Part shown: one piece after another, positions 9,212-17,982 of the stretch | Layout of the letters: each line of letters starts with the position of its first letter | Position numbering within the stretch: position 1 is the stretch's first letter | Source: Pseudoduganella ginsengisoli | Lineage (GTDB): Bacteria > Pseudomonadota > Gammaproteobacteria > Burkholderiales > Burkholderiaceae_D | Assembly: GCF_009720865.1 (NCBI RefSeq) | Contig: NZ_WNLA01000011.1 | Coordinates: forward strand, 124,001-188,000 | Reading direction: 5' to 3' | DNA: 64,000 nt | Made by a program: the position numbers and the translations under genes | The notes under the pieces: generated by a model | The model's input: the letters and a program-made list of their open reading frames with translations, nothing else | Databases searched by the model: none | What the model was told of the DNA's origin: nothing

Positions 9212-10960
9212 ATGGCTTCATCCAACGATAACGTCAGCATGGCGCTGTTCTGCGACTTTGAAAACGTCGCCCTGGGCGTGCGAGACGCCAACTATGAAAA
9301 ATTCGATATCAAGCCAGTGCTGGAACGGTTGCTGCTGAAGGGCAGCATCGTGGTCAAGAAAGCCTATTGCGACTGGGACCGGTACAAGGGCTTCAAGTCC
9401 CCCATGCATGAAGCGAACTTCGAGCTGATTGAAATCCCCCACGTGCGCCAGTCCGGCAAAAATTCCGCCGACATCCGCATGGTCGTCGATGCACTGGACC
9501 TGTGCTACACCAAGTCCCATGTCAACACCTTCGTCATCATTTCCGGCGATTCCGACTTTTCGCCGCTGGTGTCGAAATTGCGTGAAAACGCGAAAAAAGT
9601 CATTGGCGTGGGCGTCAAGCAATCGACGTCGGATTTGCTGGTGGCGAACTGCGACGAATTTATTTTCTACGATGACCTGGTGCGCGAACGCCGCCGCGCG
9701 GACGCCGCCAAGCGCGATACCCGCGAAGGCCAGGGCGCCAAGCGCACGCCGGAAGAAGAAAAGCGCCGCCGCGAAGAAATGGACAAGCGCCGTACGCAGG
9801 CCGTGGAAATGGCTGTGGAAACGTTCGATGCGCTGGTGCTGGAACGGGGCGATACGGGCAAGATCTGGGCTTCCGTGCTGAAAGAAGCCATCAAGCGCCG
9901 CAAGCCGGACTTCAGCGAGTCGTACTACGGCTTCCGGACATTCGGCAATTTGCTGGAAGAAGCGCGTGCCCGTGGCTTCCTGGAATTCGGCCGCGATGAA
10001 AAATCCGGTGCGTATGTGTACCGTGGCACCGGTGTGCCGGTCCCGGTTGCGGAAGGCGCCGTGGCGGCCGACGGCGTGGCGCCGGTGCAGGGCGAAGGCG
10101 CCGAGGCGCCACAGGGCCGTAACGAGGGAGGGCGCCGTGGCCGCAACCGTGGCCGCGACCGCCGTCCATTCCCGAATGCGGGCCGTGTGAGTGAAGAAGC
10201 CGCGTCGGATTTGCAAGTGGCGCAGGAAGAAAACGCTTACGCGCAGGCGGAAGCGGAACATGCGGCCGATGACGCATCGTTTGTCCAGCACCCGGAAGAT
10301 GCGGGCCTGGAGCAGGCCGGTGTGGCAGCGGATGAAGTGGCTGATGCCGCCGCCGTGGCGGAAGCAGCCAATACGGACGCGGAAACCGCAGCGGAGGCCG
10401 AAGCGGCTGTGCCAGCCGCTGTGGCGCAGCCTGCGGACCACGCCAAGCGCAAACCGCAGAAACTGCCGGCGCGCGCAGCGAAGGCCGCCAAGCTGAAGGC
10501 GCAGCAAGCTGCCGCCAAGGCGGGAGCGCAGGCCGTTGCAGCGCCGGCCGAGCAGGATGTTGCGGCGGACGCCGCGCCGCCCGAACCGGCCACCGTGCTG
10601 GACGTGACGGCAGCCGTGGTGGCAGACGTGGCGGCTGAAACGTCGGCACAGGATGCGGTGGAGGCGGCACAGGCTGCGGAAGCGGCGCCGCTGGACGAAG
10701 CCAAGCCCGCCGCCAAGTCCGGCCGGGGCCGCGCTCCGGCAAAAGGGCGCGGCGGCAAAGGTACGCCGCGTGCGGCCAAGCCCGAAGCTGCCGGCCAGCC
10801 TGCACAGGCTGCGCCGGCCGAAACGGCCGCACAGCCGCAAGAGGCTGCGCCTGCGGCGCCAGCCGAAGGCGCGGATGCGGCCCATGCAGCCAAGCCGGCG
10901 CGCAAGCCCTCGTCGCGTGGTCCGCGCCGTCCGCGCAAGCCGGACGCCAAACAGGGGTAA
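9212..10960 (+). CDS. NYN-domain RNase-like protein with LOTUS (OST-HTH) domain and long low-complexity tail
   Basis: 582 residues from ATG 9212; the frame is open upstream, but that part reads as leader. Residues 10-165 are a NYN/LabA-type PIN-like domain with the acidic metal-binding set intact: D15 (FCDFEN), D87 (NSADIRM), D93, and D113/D115 (SGDSD). Residues about 215-290 look like an OST-HTH/LOTUS RNA-binding domain (TFDALVLERGDTGKIWASVLKEAIKRRKPDFSE is its first part). From about 300 an RG-rich patch (GGRRGRNRGRDRR) leads into about 270 residues of Ala/Pro/Glu/Lys-rich disorder. The likely role is RNA cleavage or RNA binding in the cytoplasm. The NYN plus LOTUS core is widespread in proteobacteria; the tail is unusually long. 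Confidence 0.9.
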   Translation: MASSNDNVSMALFCDFENVALGVRDANYEKFDIKPVLERLLLKGSIVVKKAYCDWDRYKGFKSPMHEANFELIEIPHVRQSGKNSADIRMVVDALDLCYTKSHVNTFVIISGDSDFSPLVSKLRENAKKVIGVGVKQSTSDLLVANCDEFIFYDDLVRERRRADAAKRDTREGQGAKRTPEEEKRRREEMDKRRTQAVEMAVETFDALVLERGDTGKIWASVLKEAIKRRKPDFSESYYGFRTFGNLLEEARARGFLEFGRDEKSGAYVYRGTGVPVPVAEGAVAADGVAPVQGEGAEAPQGRNEGGRRGRNRGRDRRPFPNAGRVSEEAASDLQVAQEENAYAQAEAEHAADDASFVQHPEDAGLEQAGVAADEVADAAAVAEAANTDAETAAEAEAAVPAAVAQPADHAKRKPQKLPARAAKAAKLKAQQAAAKAGAQAVAAPAEQDVAADAAPPEPATVLDVTAAVVADVAAETSAQDAVEAAQAAEAAPLDEAKPAAKSGRGRAPAKGRGGKGTPRAAKPEAAGQPAQAAPAETAAQPQEAAPAAPAEGADAAHAAKPARKPSSRGPRRPRKPDAKQG

Positions 10961-10970
10961 TTGACCTGCC

Positions 10971-10995
10971 GCGTCTTGCCAGTCAGGCAAGACGC
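10971..10995 (+). terminator. hairpin downstream of the NYN gene
   Basis: Perfect 10-bp inverted repeat GCGTCTTGCC / GGCAAGACGC with a 5-base loop, starting 10 bp after the stop codon. No T tract follows, so it is a processing or 3'-protecting hairpin, or only a weak terminator. Confidence 0.45.
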
Positions 10996-11122
10996 ATGCT
11001 GGCGCAGTCTCCTGCCAGCCGGGCGGGCCGTTGTAGCAGCTCGCCACGCACGGCCGTACAGATTTACTGCTGTGCACTTTACTGCCATACTGCCTACTCG
11101 TATAAACATTCAGGCAGTGCGC

Positions 11123-11974
11123 ATGGCAATTCTTTCTGAAATCACCCTCTATCCCATTAAATCCTGCGCCGGCATGGCGCTGCGTTCCGCCACCGTGACC
11201 CGTGCCGGGCTGATGACGGAACAGATTTATGACCGGGAATGGGTGGTGGTCGATGAAAACGGCATGGCCATGACGCAGCGCGAGCACCCGCGCATGGCGC
11301 TGATCGTGCCGAAACTCAAAGCCGATACGCTGGAATTGCGCGCACCCGGCATGCTGCGCCTGGAAATCGAACTGGGTTTGCCCGATCCGGAACTGGCGCC
11401 CACGCTGCAAGTGCAGGTGTGGGATGACACGGTGCTCGCTTACGATTGCGATGCGACGACGGCCGCATGGTTCACGAATTTCCTCGGCGTGCCGTGCCGC
11501 CTGGCGCGCTTCCACGCGAATGCGCACCGGGCCGTATCGGCCAAGTGGACCAATGGCGTCGAAGCGGTCACGCTGTTTTCCGACGGTTACCCGATACTCG
11601 TGGCAGGCAGCGCGTCGCTCGATGACGTCAACGCGAAGCTGGTGGCGGCGGGACGTTCCGCGCTGCCGATGAACCGCTTCCGCCCGAATATCGTCATCGC
11701 CGGTATCGAAGCATTTGAAGAAGATTATGCGGAATCGCTGCGCATCGGCGATGTGCTGCTCAAACCCGTCAAGCCGTGCCCGCGCTGCCCGATGCCGTCG
11801 ATCGACCAGGCCACGGGGGAATTCGGGCCGGATCCGCTCGACGTCATGCAGGGTTACCGGGCCAAGGAAGAAGTGGACGGCGCCATTTGTTTCGGCATGA
11901 ATGCCATCGTCATGGAAGGCGATGGCCAGCGCTTGCAGGTGGGGCAGGAAATCGAGGTTACGCTGGCGTTTTGA
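11123..11974 (+). CDS. MOSC domain protein (YcbX/mARC-like molybdenum cofactor enzyme)
   Basis: 283 residues from ATG 11123; the frame is open upstream without a better start. An N-terminal MOSC_N beta-barrel (EITLYPIKSCAGMAL) is followed by the MOSC domain with NRFRPNIVIAG and the cofactor-site motif KPCPRCPMPSID. Cys219 or Cys222 in that motif would be the candidate Mo ligand, by analogy with mARC/YcbX. Enzymes of this family reduce N-hydroxylated compounds. There is no fused ferredoxin domain (E. coli YcbX has one), so electrons must come from a separate partner. The gene is closely followed by a diguanylate cyclase on the same strand. Confidence 0.88.
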   Translation: MAILSEITLYPIKSCAGMALRSATVTRAGLMTEQIYDREWVVVDENGMAMTQREHPRMALIVPKLKADTLELRAPGMLRLEIELGLPDPELAPTLQVQVWDDTVLAYDCDATTAAWFTNFLGVPCRLARFHANAHRAVSAKWTNGVEAVTLFSDGYPILVAGSASLDDVNAKLVAAGRSALPMNRFRPNIVIAGIEAFEEDYAESLRIGDVLLKPVKPCPRCPMPSIDQATGEFGPDPLDVMQGYRAKEEVDGAICFGMNAIVMEGDGQRLQVGQEIEVTLAF

Positions 11975-11983
11975 GGGATGGAT

Positions 11984-13126
11984 ATGACCCAGACGAAAGT
12001 GCCTGAACTGGCGGAAGTGCTGGCGGAAAACCAGGCGCTGCGCTCGCGCATGGCGTATTTGCTGGAACAGGCCGAGCGCAATCATTCGATCATGATGCGG
12101 CACCAGGCGTTCGACCTGGATATCGTCAGCGCCGGCACGTTCCAGGAATTGGTCAGCACCATCTTCCGCAACTTGCCGATTATTTCCAGCCTCGATGCCG
12201 TCACGTTGACCTTGCTGGACGAAGATGCCGACATCCAGTCCGTGATGGGCAAGCTGGGCGTCAATTTCGCGGAATTCCCGGATTTGCTGTTTGCCGACAG
12301 TATCGAAGGACTGGGCATCGACCTGGCCGAGCGCACGGAAGGTGCGAAGCCGCCGAAGCCGCGCCTGTGCATGTACGACCCTTTGCGGCATGCATACGCG
12401 TTCCCGAGCCCGTTGCATGGTTTGCAGAGCGTGGCGCTGGTGCCCCTGCTGCGCAACAAGCGCATCATCGGCAGCCTGAATTTGGGCAGCAGCGATCCCA
12501 CGCGTTTCACGCCCAGCATGGCGACGGATTTCGTCGAACACATGGCGTCCATCATTGCCATTTGCCTGGAAAACGTCATCAGTAATGAAATGCTGAAGTA
12601 CATCGGGCTGACGGATTCGCTGACGGGTGTGTACAACCGCCGCTATATGGACCGGCGCCTGATCGAAGAAATCTCGCGCGCGCGGCGCCAGGAATACGAT
12701 ATCGCGTTCATGTACATCGACATCGACCACTTCAAGCGCGTCAACGACACGATAGGCCACCAGGGGGGCGATGAAGTGCTGCGTGAAGTGGCGTCCCGTA
12801 TCAAGAATGAATTGCGCCTGTCGGATTCGCTGGCGCGCTTTGGCGGTGAAGAATTCGTCGTGCTGCTGATTAATGCAAACCTGGACAGTGCGGCATTCGT
12901 GGCGGAACGCATCCGCGCCAGCATTGCCGCCAGCATGATCGACGTGTCGCCCAGTGTGCAGATTTCCGTCACGGCGTCGCTGGGTGTTGCTTGCCTGGAC
13001 CGCAGCGTGCTTGATACGCCGGTGGAAGCGGCTGCGATGGAATTGATTGCGCAGGCCGATGCGGCGCTGTACCAGGCCAAGGATGGCGGGCGTAACCGGG
13101 TCATCAGCTATCGCCCCGCAACCTGA
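11984..13126 (+). CDS. diguanylate cyclase with N-terminal DUF484/GAF-like sensor
   Basis: The start at ATG 11984 is preferred over 11978 because GAGGG (11973-11977) then has a normal 6-base spacing. 380 residues. Residues 1-200 are a short coiled-coil start followed by a DUF484/GAF-like domain (FQELVSTIFRNLP, LVPLLRNKRIIGSLNLG). Residues 205-375 are a GGDEF domain: DSLTGVYNRRYMD, IDHFKRVND, and the active loop GGEEF at 287-291. The product-inhibition I-site RLSD (278-281) sits exactly five residues upstream. All catalytic features are intact, so it should make cyclic di-GMP. No membrane segment; cytoplasmic. Convergent with the antiporter gene, 4 bp apart. Confidence 0.94.
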   Translation: MTQTKVPELAEVLAENQALRSRMAYLLEQAERNHSIMMRHQAFDLDIVSAGTFQELVSTIFRNLPIISSLDAVTLTLLDEDADIQSVMGKLGVNFAEFPDLLFADSIEGLGIDLAERTEGAKPPKPRLCMYDPLRHAYAFPSPLHGLQSVALVPLLRNKRIIGSLNLGSSDPTRFTPSMATDFVEHMASIIAICLENVISNEMLKYIGLTDSLTGVYNRRYMDRRLIEEISRARRQEYDIAFMYIDIDHFKRVNDTIGHQGGDEVLREVASRIKNELRLSDSLARFGGEEFVVLLINANLDSAAFVAERIRASIAASMIDVSPSVQISVTASLGVACLDRSVLDTPVEAAAMELIAQADAALYQAKDGGRNRVISYRPAT

Positions 13127-13130
13127 CGCC

Positions 13131-15110
13131 CTACGACGCCAGCAACTGGTTCTCCGCCCGCGCCACGGCATCGGCCGATCCGCGCACGACGACCACGTCG
13201 CCCGCCTCCAGCTCCGTATCCCCCGTCACATTGACGCCACCCTTGCCACGCCGGATCGACGCCACATCCGCCCCCATGGCGCGCAAGCCCAGGTCGCGGA
13301 TACGCTTGCCGATGCACGACGCATTTTCGCCCAGTGGAATCGAGTGCAGGCGCACCAGTTCCGCATCCTCACCCGCGTCGCTGGCGCCATGGAACCAGCC
13401 CCGCAGCGACGCATAGCGCGCATCCCGCGCCGCCTGCACGCGGTGCACGACGCGCCGCAGCGGCACGCCCAGCATCACCAGCGCATGCGACGCCAGCATC
13501 AGGCTGCCCTCCATCAATTCCGGCACGACTTCCGCCGCGCCGGCAGCTTTCAGCCGGTCCAGGTCGGTATCGTCATGGCTGCGCACGATGACTGGTAACG
13601 TTGGCGCCAGTTCATGCACGAGGTGCAGCACGCGCAGCGCGGACGGCGTGCTGGCATACGTGATGACGACCGCGCTGGCGCGGTAGATACCGGCCGCCAC
13701 CAGGCTTTCGCGTCGTCCCGCGTCGCCATATGACACGCTGGCGCCCGCCGATTGTGCTTCCTGCACCCGCTCCGGGTCCAAATCCAGCGCGTGATACGCG
13801 ATATTTTCGTCCGTCAGCAACGTTGCCAGGCTCTGGCCGCTGCGGCCGAACCCCGCGACGATCACGTGCTTTTGCTGCGCCATTGTGCGGGTCGCGATCT
13901 TGGTCAGCGCCAGCGATTGCATCATCCACTCGTTGTTGGAGACTTTCATGACCAGCTGGTCGGACTTGGAAATGATGAATGGCGCGAGCAGCATCGACAG
14001 CACCATCGACGCCAGCACGACTTGCACGATGAACGGGTCCATCAGCGACATGCCGCCCGCCAGGTTCAGCAGCACGAAGCCGAATTCTCCGGCCTGCGCC
14101 AGCGCCAGCCCGGTGCGCATGGACACGCCGTCCGACGCGCCAAACAGCTTGGCCAGGCCGGCAATCAGCGCGAACTTCAACAGCACGGGACCGGCCAGCA
14201 ACACCAGCACCAGCCACCAGTTTTCAATGACGAGACGGACGTTGAGCAGCATGCCCACGTTGATAAAGAACAGCCCCAGCAACACGTCGCGGAACGGTTT
14301 GATGTCTTCTTCCACCTGGTGCTTGTATTCCGTTTCCGAAATCAGCATGCCGGCCACGAAAGCGCCCAGCGCCATCGACAAGCCGGCTTTTTCCGTGATC
14401 CACGCGGCGCCCAGGGTAATTAACAGCAGGTTCAGCATGAACAATTCTTGCGAACGCCGTTTGACGACGACCGTAAACCAGCCCCGCACCAGCTTTTGTC
14501 CCACGAACAGCAGCAGCACCAGCACCAGCGTGGCTTTACCGGCTGCCAATGCCAGGGTTTCCGCCAGGTCGTCCGGATTTTTTGCCAGCGAAGGGATCAG
14601 AATCAGCAGCGGCACCACGGCCAAATCCTGGAACAGCAGCACGCCGATGATTTTGCGGCCGTGCTCGCTTTCCAGTTCCAGCCGTTCCGTGAGCATTTTC
14701 ACCACAATGGCAGTCGATGACATGGCCAGCGCACCGCCCAGTGCAAATGATGCCTGCCAGCCGATGTGCAGCGATGGCAATTGCAGCGTCAGGATCCAGC
14801 CCAGCCCCATGGCCGCCACGATGGTCAGCGCCACCTGCGCCATGCCCAGGCCAAACACGATGTTGCGCATGGCCATCAATTTGGGCAGCGAGAATTCCAG
14901 CCCGATGGAAAACATCAGGAACACGACGCCGAATTCAGCGAAGATATGGCTCGCTTCGTTTTGCTCGGCCAACCCCAGCGCATGGGGGCCGATGACAATG
15001 CCGACGGCCAGATAGCCCAGCATCGGGGGCAGGTGCATCATCCTGAACGCGACCACGCCCAGCACAGCGCTGCCTAGCAGCAAGAGGGTCAGTTCAAGCG
15101 GAGAAAACAT
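13131..15110 (-). CDS. CPA2-family monovalent cation:proton antiporter (KefB/YbaL-like)
   Basis: 659 residues. Residues 1-385 hold about 12-13 membrane helices with the Na/H exchanger pattern (PPMLGYLAVGIVIGP, ALAMSSTAIVVKML, GFVLLNLAGGMSL). Then comes a cytoplasmic TrkA-N nucleotide-binding domain starting near 412 with the GxGxxG motif VAGFGRSGQ, and a TrkA-C domain in the last 90 residues. This layout is that of ligand-gated K+/H+ antiporters such as KefB, KefC and YbaL. The position, divergent from kdsD, is the usual one in betaproteobacteria. It probably controls cytoplasmic pH or K+ efflux. Confidence 0.92.
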   Translation of the reverse strand: MFSPLELTLLLLGSAVLGVVAFRMMHLPPMLGYLAVGIVIGPHALGLAEQNEASHIFAEFGVVFLMFSIGLEFSLPKLMAMRNIVFGLGMAQVALTIVAAMGLGWILTLQLPSLHIGWQASFALGGALAMSSTAIVVKMLTERLELESEHGRKIIGVLLFQDLAVVPLLILIPSLAKNPDDLAETLALAAGKATLVLVLLLFVGQKLVRGWFTVVVKRRSQELFMLNLLLITLGAAWITEKAGLSMALGAFVAGMLISETEYKHQVEEDIKPFRDVLLGLFFINVGMLLNVRLVIENWWLVLVLLAGPVLLKFALIAGLAKLFGASDGVSMRTGLALAQAGEFGFVLLNLAGGMSLMDPFIVQVVLASMVLSMLLAPFIISKSDQLVMKVSNNEWMMQSLALTKIATRTMAQQKHVIVAGFGRSGQSLATLLTDENIAYHALDLDPERVQEAQSAGASVSYGDAGRRESLVAAGIYRASAVVITYASTPSALRVLHLVHELAPTLPVIVRSHDDTDLDRLKAAGAAEVVPELMEGSLMLASHALVMLGVPLRRVVHRVQAARDARYASLRGWFHGASDAGEDAELVRLHSIPLGENASCIGKRIRDLGLRAMGADVASIRRGKGGVNVTGDTELEAGDVVVVRGSADAVARAENQLLAS

Positions 15111-15184
15111 TCAGTCGTCGATCCAGTGGCGGGCGGTTCCGTTGTTATTCAGGACTGGCAAGTTTTTTGCTTACGCAATTCGGA

Positions 15185-15190
15185 TATACT
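15185..15190 (+). promoter_or_regulatory. -10 box (TATACT) 6 bp upstream of the kdsD start
   Basis: TATACT ends 6 bases before ATG 15197, with no ribosome-binding sequence between. If used, the transcript would begin at or next to the start codon (leaderless). No convincing -35 element is visible. Confidence 0.35.
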
Positions 15191-15196
15191 TCCGGC

Positions 15197-16219
15197 ATGA
15201 GTGTAACCGATGAAAAACCTATGCTGAAAGCTTTTGACAACAAGACCGCAGAGCGCGCGCTGCAACTGGCCCGCGAAACCCTGCAAATCGAGGGCGATGC
15301 CATCGCTGCCCTGCATGCCCGACTGGCCACGGACGATAGCGTGGGCAAGGCGGTCGCTATGTTGCTCAATTGCAAAGGACGCGTTGTCGTGTCCGGCATT
15401 GGCAAATCCGGCCACATTGCGCGCAAGATTGCCGCCACCTTGGCGTCCACCGGCACCCCGGCCTTGTTTGTCCACCCGGCCGAAGCGGCGCATGGCGACC
15501 TGGGCATGGTGACGGCGGACGACGCCTTCATCGCGATTTCCTATTCCGGCGAAAGCTCGGAATTGATGGCGATTTTGCCCGTCGTGAAACGCATGGGCAG
15601 CACCTTGATTTCCATTACCGGCAAACCAGGTTCCAGCCTGGCGCAACTGGCTGACGTGCACCTGGACGTGTCGGTGGAAAAAGAAGCGTGCCCGCTGAAC
15701 CTGGCGCCGACCGCCAGCACCACCGTCACGCTGGCGCTGGGCGACGCGCTGGCCGTGGCGCTGCTGGATTTGCGCGGTTTCAAGGAAGAAGACTTTGCCC
15801 GCTCGCACCCGGGCGGCGCACTGGGCCGCCGTTTGCTGACGCACGTGCGCGACATCATGCGCACGGGCGACGCCGTGCCGGCCGTCAAACCCGATACCCG
15901 TTTGCCGGATGCGCTGCTGGAAATCACGCAAAAGGGAATGGGCATGACGGCCATCGTCGATGACGGGAACAAGCCGCTGGGCGTGTTCACGGACGGCGAC
16001 TTGCGCCGCATGATTGAAAAAGTGCAGGACTTCAGCAAGGTCGTCATCAAAGACGTCATGCATGTGAACCCGCGCAGCATTTCTCCGGACAAGCTGGCCG
16101 TGGATGCTGTCGCCATCATGGAACAATTCCGCATCAACCAGATGCTGGTGACGGGCGACGATGGAACATTGGTCGGCGCGCTGCATATCCATGACCTGAC
16201 CCGTGCCAAGGTGATTTAA
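15197..16219 (+). CDS. kdsD: D-arabinose 5-phosphate isomerase (KdsD/KpsF/GutQ family)
   Basis: 340 residues. The N-terminal SIS sugar-isomerase domain (GRVVVSGIGKSGHIARKIAATLASTGT, ISYSGESSELM) is followed by a pair of CBS domains (HVRDIMRTGDAVPAV, then KDVMHVNPRSI). It converts ribulose 5-phosphate to arabinose 5-phosphate, the first step of Kdo synthesis for lipopolysaccharide. The start at ATG 15197 fits the family length; ATG 15221 is an alternative. It is the first gene of kdsD-kdsC-lptC-lptA-lptB, and its stop overlaps the kdsC start by one base (TAATG). Confidence 0.96.
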   Translation: MSVTDEKPMLKAFDNKTAERALQLARETLQIEGDAIAALHARLATDDSVGKAVAMLLNCKGRVVVSGIGKSGHIARKIAATLASTGTPALFVHPAEAAHGDLGMVTADDAFIAISYSGESSELMAILPVVKRMGSTLISITGKPGSSLAQLADVHLDVSVEKEACPLNLAPTASTTVTLALGDALAVALLDLRGFKEEDFARSHPGGALGRRLLTHVRDIMRTGDAVPAVKPDTRLPDALLEITQKGMGMTAIVDDGNKPLGVFTDGDLRRMIEKVQDFSKVVIKDVMHVNPRSISPDKLAVDAVAIMEQFRINQMLVTGDDGTLVGALHIHDLTRAKVI

Positions 16220-16758
16220 TGCGTAAGGCTTACGATCTCGGAAACGTGGCGCGCGCCGCGAAAGTCAAACTGTTTATCTTCGACGTCGATGGCGTGCTGA
16301 CCGATGGCAGCCTGCATTACGGTCCCGAAGGTGAAATGATGAAAACCTTCAACGTGCAAGATGGCCTGGGCATCAAATTGCTGCAGGAAGCGGGCATCAA
16401 GACCGCCATTATTAGTGCGCGCCGCTCGGCCGTCGTGGTGGCGCGGGCCCGTGACCTGGGCATTGAATTCGTCCACCAGGGCGGCCACGACAAATTGACG
16501 CCTTTTAAAGATTTGCTGAGCAAGACCGGACTGACCGAGGAAGAAGTGGCTTTCATCGGCGATGACGTGGTGGATTTGCCTATCCTGTCGCGCGTGGGGT
16601 TTGCCGTGGCCGTGCCGAATGCGCGCGCCGACGTGCTGTCCCGCGTGCACCACGTGACGGAAGCCCATGGCGGCCGGGGCGCCGTGCGCGAAGTGTGTGA
16701 ATTCGTGCTGCGCGCCACCGGCAACTATGACAAGGTCATGGCCCAGTTCCTCGTATGA
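16219..16758 (+). CDS. kdsC: 3-deoxy-D-manno-octulosonate 8-phosphate phosphatase
   Basis: 179 residues, normal for this small HAD phosphatase. The catalytic motif FDVDGVLTDG (nucleophile and acid/base Asp) is near residue 19; motif III and IV residues appear in GGHDKLTPFKDLL and FIGDDVVDLPIL. It removes phosphate from Kdo 8-phosphate, and as a tetramer needs no cap domain. It overlaps the kdsD stop codon by one base, so translation is coupled. Confidence 0.97.
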   Translation: MRKAYDLGNVARAAKVKLFIFDVDGVLTDGSLHYGPEGEMMKTFNVQDGLGIKLLQEAGIKTAIISARRSAVVVARARDLGIEFVHQGGHDKLTPFKDLLSKTGLTEEEVAFIGDDVVDLPILSRVGFAVAVPNARADVLSRVHHVTEAHGGRGAVREVCEFVLRATGNYDKVMAQFLV

Positions 16759-16774
16759 ATCGAGGTCGATAAGC

Positions 16775-17371
16775 ATGCGCAAGGAAAGAACCGCCCACCG
16801 CTGGCGCCTGGGACTGACCATGACGGCCGGGGTGCTGGTTGCCTGCGGCTCGTTCTGGCTGGTGCAACTGCTGAACCGCAGCGGCGACGCCATGCAGGCC
16901 GATGCCAAGGCGAACGAGCCGGATTACATCATTGAACACTTTTCCGCCGTACGCATGGGCAAGGATGGCAAGCCTGCGTATATCGTGTCCGGCGACAAGC
17001 TGGTGCACCGTCCGGTTGACGATGCGTCCGATATTGAAAAGCCGGTGGTGCGCAACATGGGTGAAGGCCACCCGCCGATGGATATTCATGCCACCCGCGG
17101 GCGGGTGGATGAAAACAATACCCGCGTCACGTTGAAAGACAATGTGCGCGTGGACCGCGAAGCGAGCGGCAAATCTGCCGCGATGGTGATGACCACGCAA
17201 TCGATGACGGTGTATCCGGATGAAGACCGGATGGAGACGGACCAGCCTGTGCAAGTGCTGCAGGGCGGCGCCAGCATGACGGCGCAGGGCATGCGCGCAA
17301 ATAACGCGACGCGCGAAGTGCACTTGAAAGGCCGTGGCTCCATCGTGTTGCCGCCGAAGGCGCAACCTTAA
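16775..17371 (+). CDS. lptC: LPS export ABC transporter periplasmic protein LptC
   Basis: 198 residues from ATG 16775, with a GAGG ribosome site 12 bases upstream. A single N-terminal membrane helix (about residues 11-33) anchors a periplasmic beta-jellyroll, recognisable from YIIEHFSAVRMGKDGKPAYIVSGDKLVH and the C-terminal TAQGMRANNATREVHLKGRG. LptC takes lipopolysaccharide from the LptB2FG pump and passes it to LptA. It lies 16 bp after kdsC and just before lptA. Confidence 0.95.
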   Translation: MRKERTAHRWRLGLTMTAGVLVACGSFWLVQLLNRSGDAMQADAKANEPDYIIEHFSAVRMGKDGKPAYIVSGDKLVHRPVDDASDIEKPVVRNMGEGHPPMDIHATRGRVDENNTRVTLKDNVRVDREASGKSAAMVMTTQSMTVYPDEDRMETDQPVQVLQGGASMTAQGMRANNATREVHLKGRGSIVLPPKAQP

Positions 17372-17402
17372 ACAGTGGTAACTGAGAATGGAAGTGGGAC
17401 GT

Positions 17403-17981
17403 ATGGCGATTAAATACTTTGCGGCGGCAGCCGCGCTGTTGCTGGCGATGGGCGCCAGCCACGCTGAAAAGGCTGACTCGTACAAGAAAACAGAAATTGA
17501 GTACGACACGGCCGACCTGGACGACGTCAAGCAAATCCAGACCTTGCGTGGCAATGTCGTGCTGACGCGTGGCACCCTGAAGATGAAGTCGGCCATGGCC
17601 GTCGTCACGCAAGATGCGGAAGGCTACCAGTACGTGACGTTGACGGGCGCGCCAGGCAAGCCGGCCACGTTCCGCCAAAAGCGCGATGGCGCCGGTGACC
17701 AGTGGGTCGAAGGCGAAGCCGAACGTATTGATTACGATGGCCACATTGAACTGGTCAAACTGTTTTCGAAAGCGAAAATCCGCCGCCTGGAAGGCAGCCG
17801 TCCCAGCGATGAAGTGGCCGGCGAATTCATTTCCTATGACAGCCGCAAGGAATACTTCAGCGTGCGCAATACCGTGACGGGCGACAGCAAGCCGGGCGCG
17901 GGCCGCGGCACGATGGTGATCCAGCCGTCGTCCAAGCGGGTGCCGCCGGAAGGCGCCGTGCAGCCTGAGGCGGGGAAATAA
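17403..17981 (+). CDS. lptA: LPS transport periplasmic protein LptA
   Basis: 192 residues when started at ATG 17403, which puts the signal peptide (MAIKYFAAAAALLLAMGASHA) at the very N-terminus; ATG 17388 would add five residues. The mature protein is an OstA/LptA beta-jellyroll (LRGNVVLTRGTLKMKSAMAVV, EGEAERIDYDGHIELVKLFSKAKIRRLEG). It polymerises into the bridge that carries LPS across the periplasm. The C-terminal tail (PSSKRVPPEGAVQPEAGK) is disordered. lptB begins one base after the stop. Confidence 0.95.
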   Translation: MAIKYFAAAAALLLAMGASHAEKADSYKKTEIEYDTADLDDVKQIQTLRGNVVLTRGTLKMKSAMAVVTQDAEGYQYVTLTGAPGKPATFRQKRDGAGDQWVEGEAERIDYDGHIELVKLFSKAKIRRLEGSRPSDEVAGEFISYDSRKEYFSVRNTVTGDSKPGAGRGTMVIQPSSKRVPPEGAVQPEAGK

Positions 17982-17982
17982 G

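Noticed and set aside
9218..13171. Open frame of about 1317 codons on the minus strand across three plus-strand genes
   Set aside because: It runs through the NYN, MOSC and GGDEF genes and the gaps between them, has no start signal and gives a low-complexity Arg/Gly-rich product.
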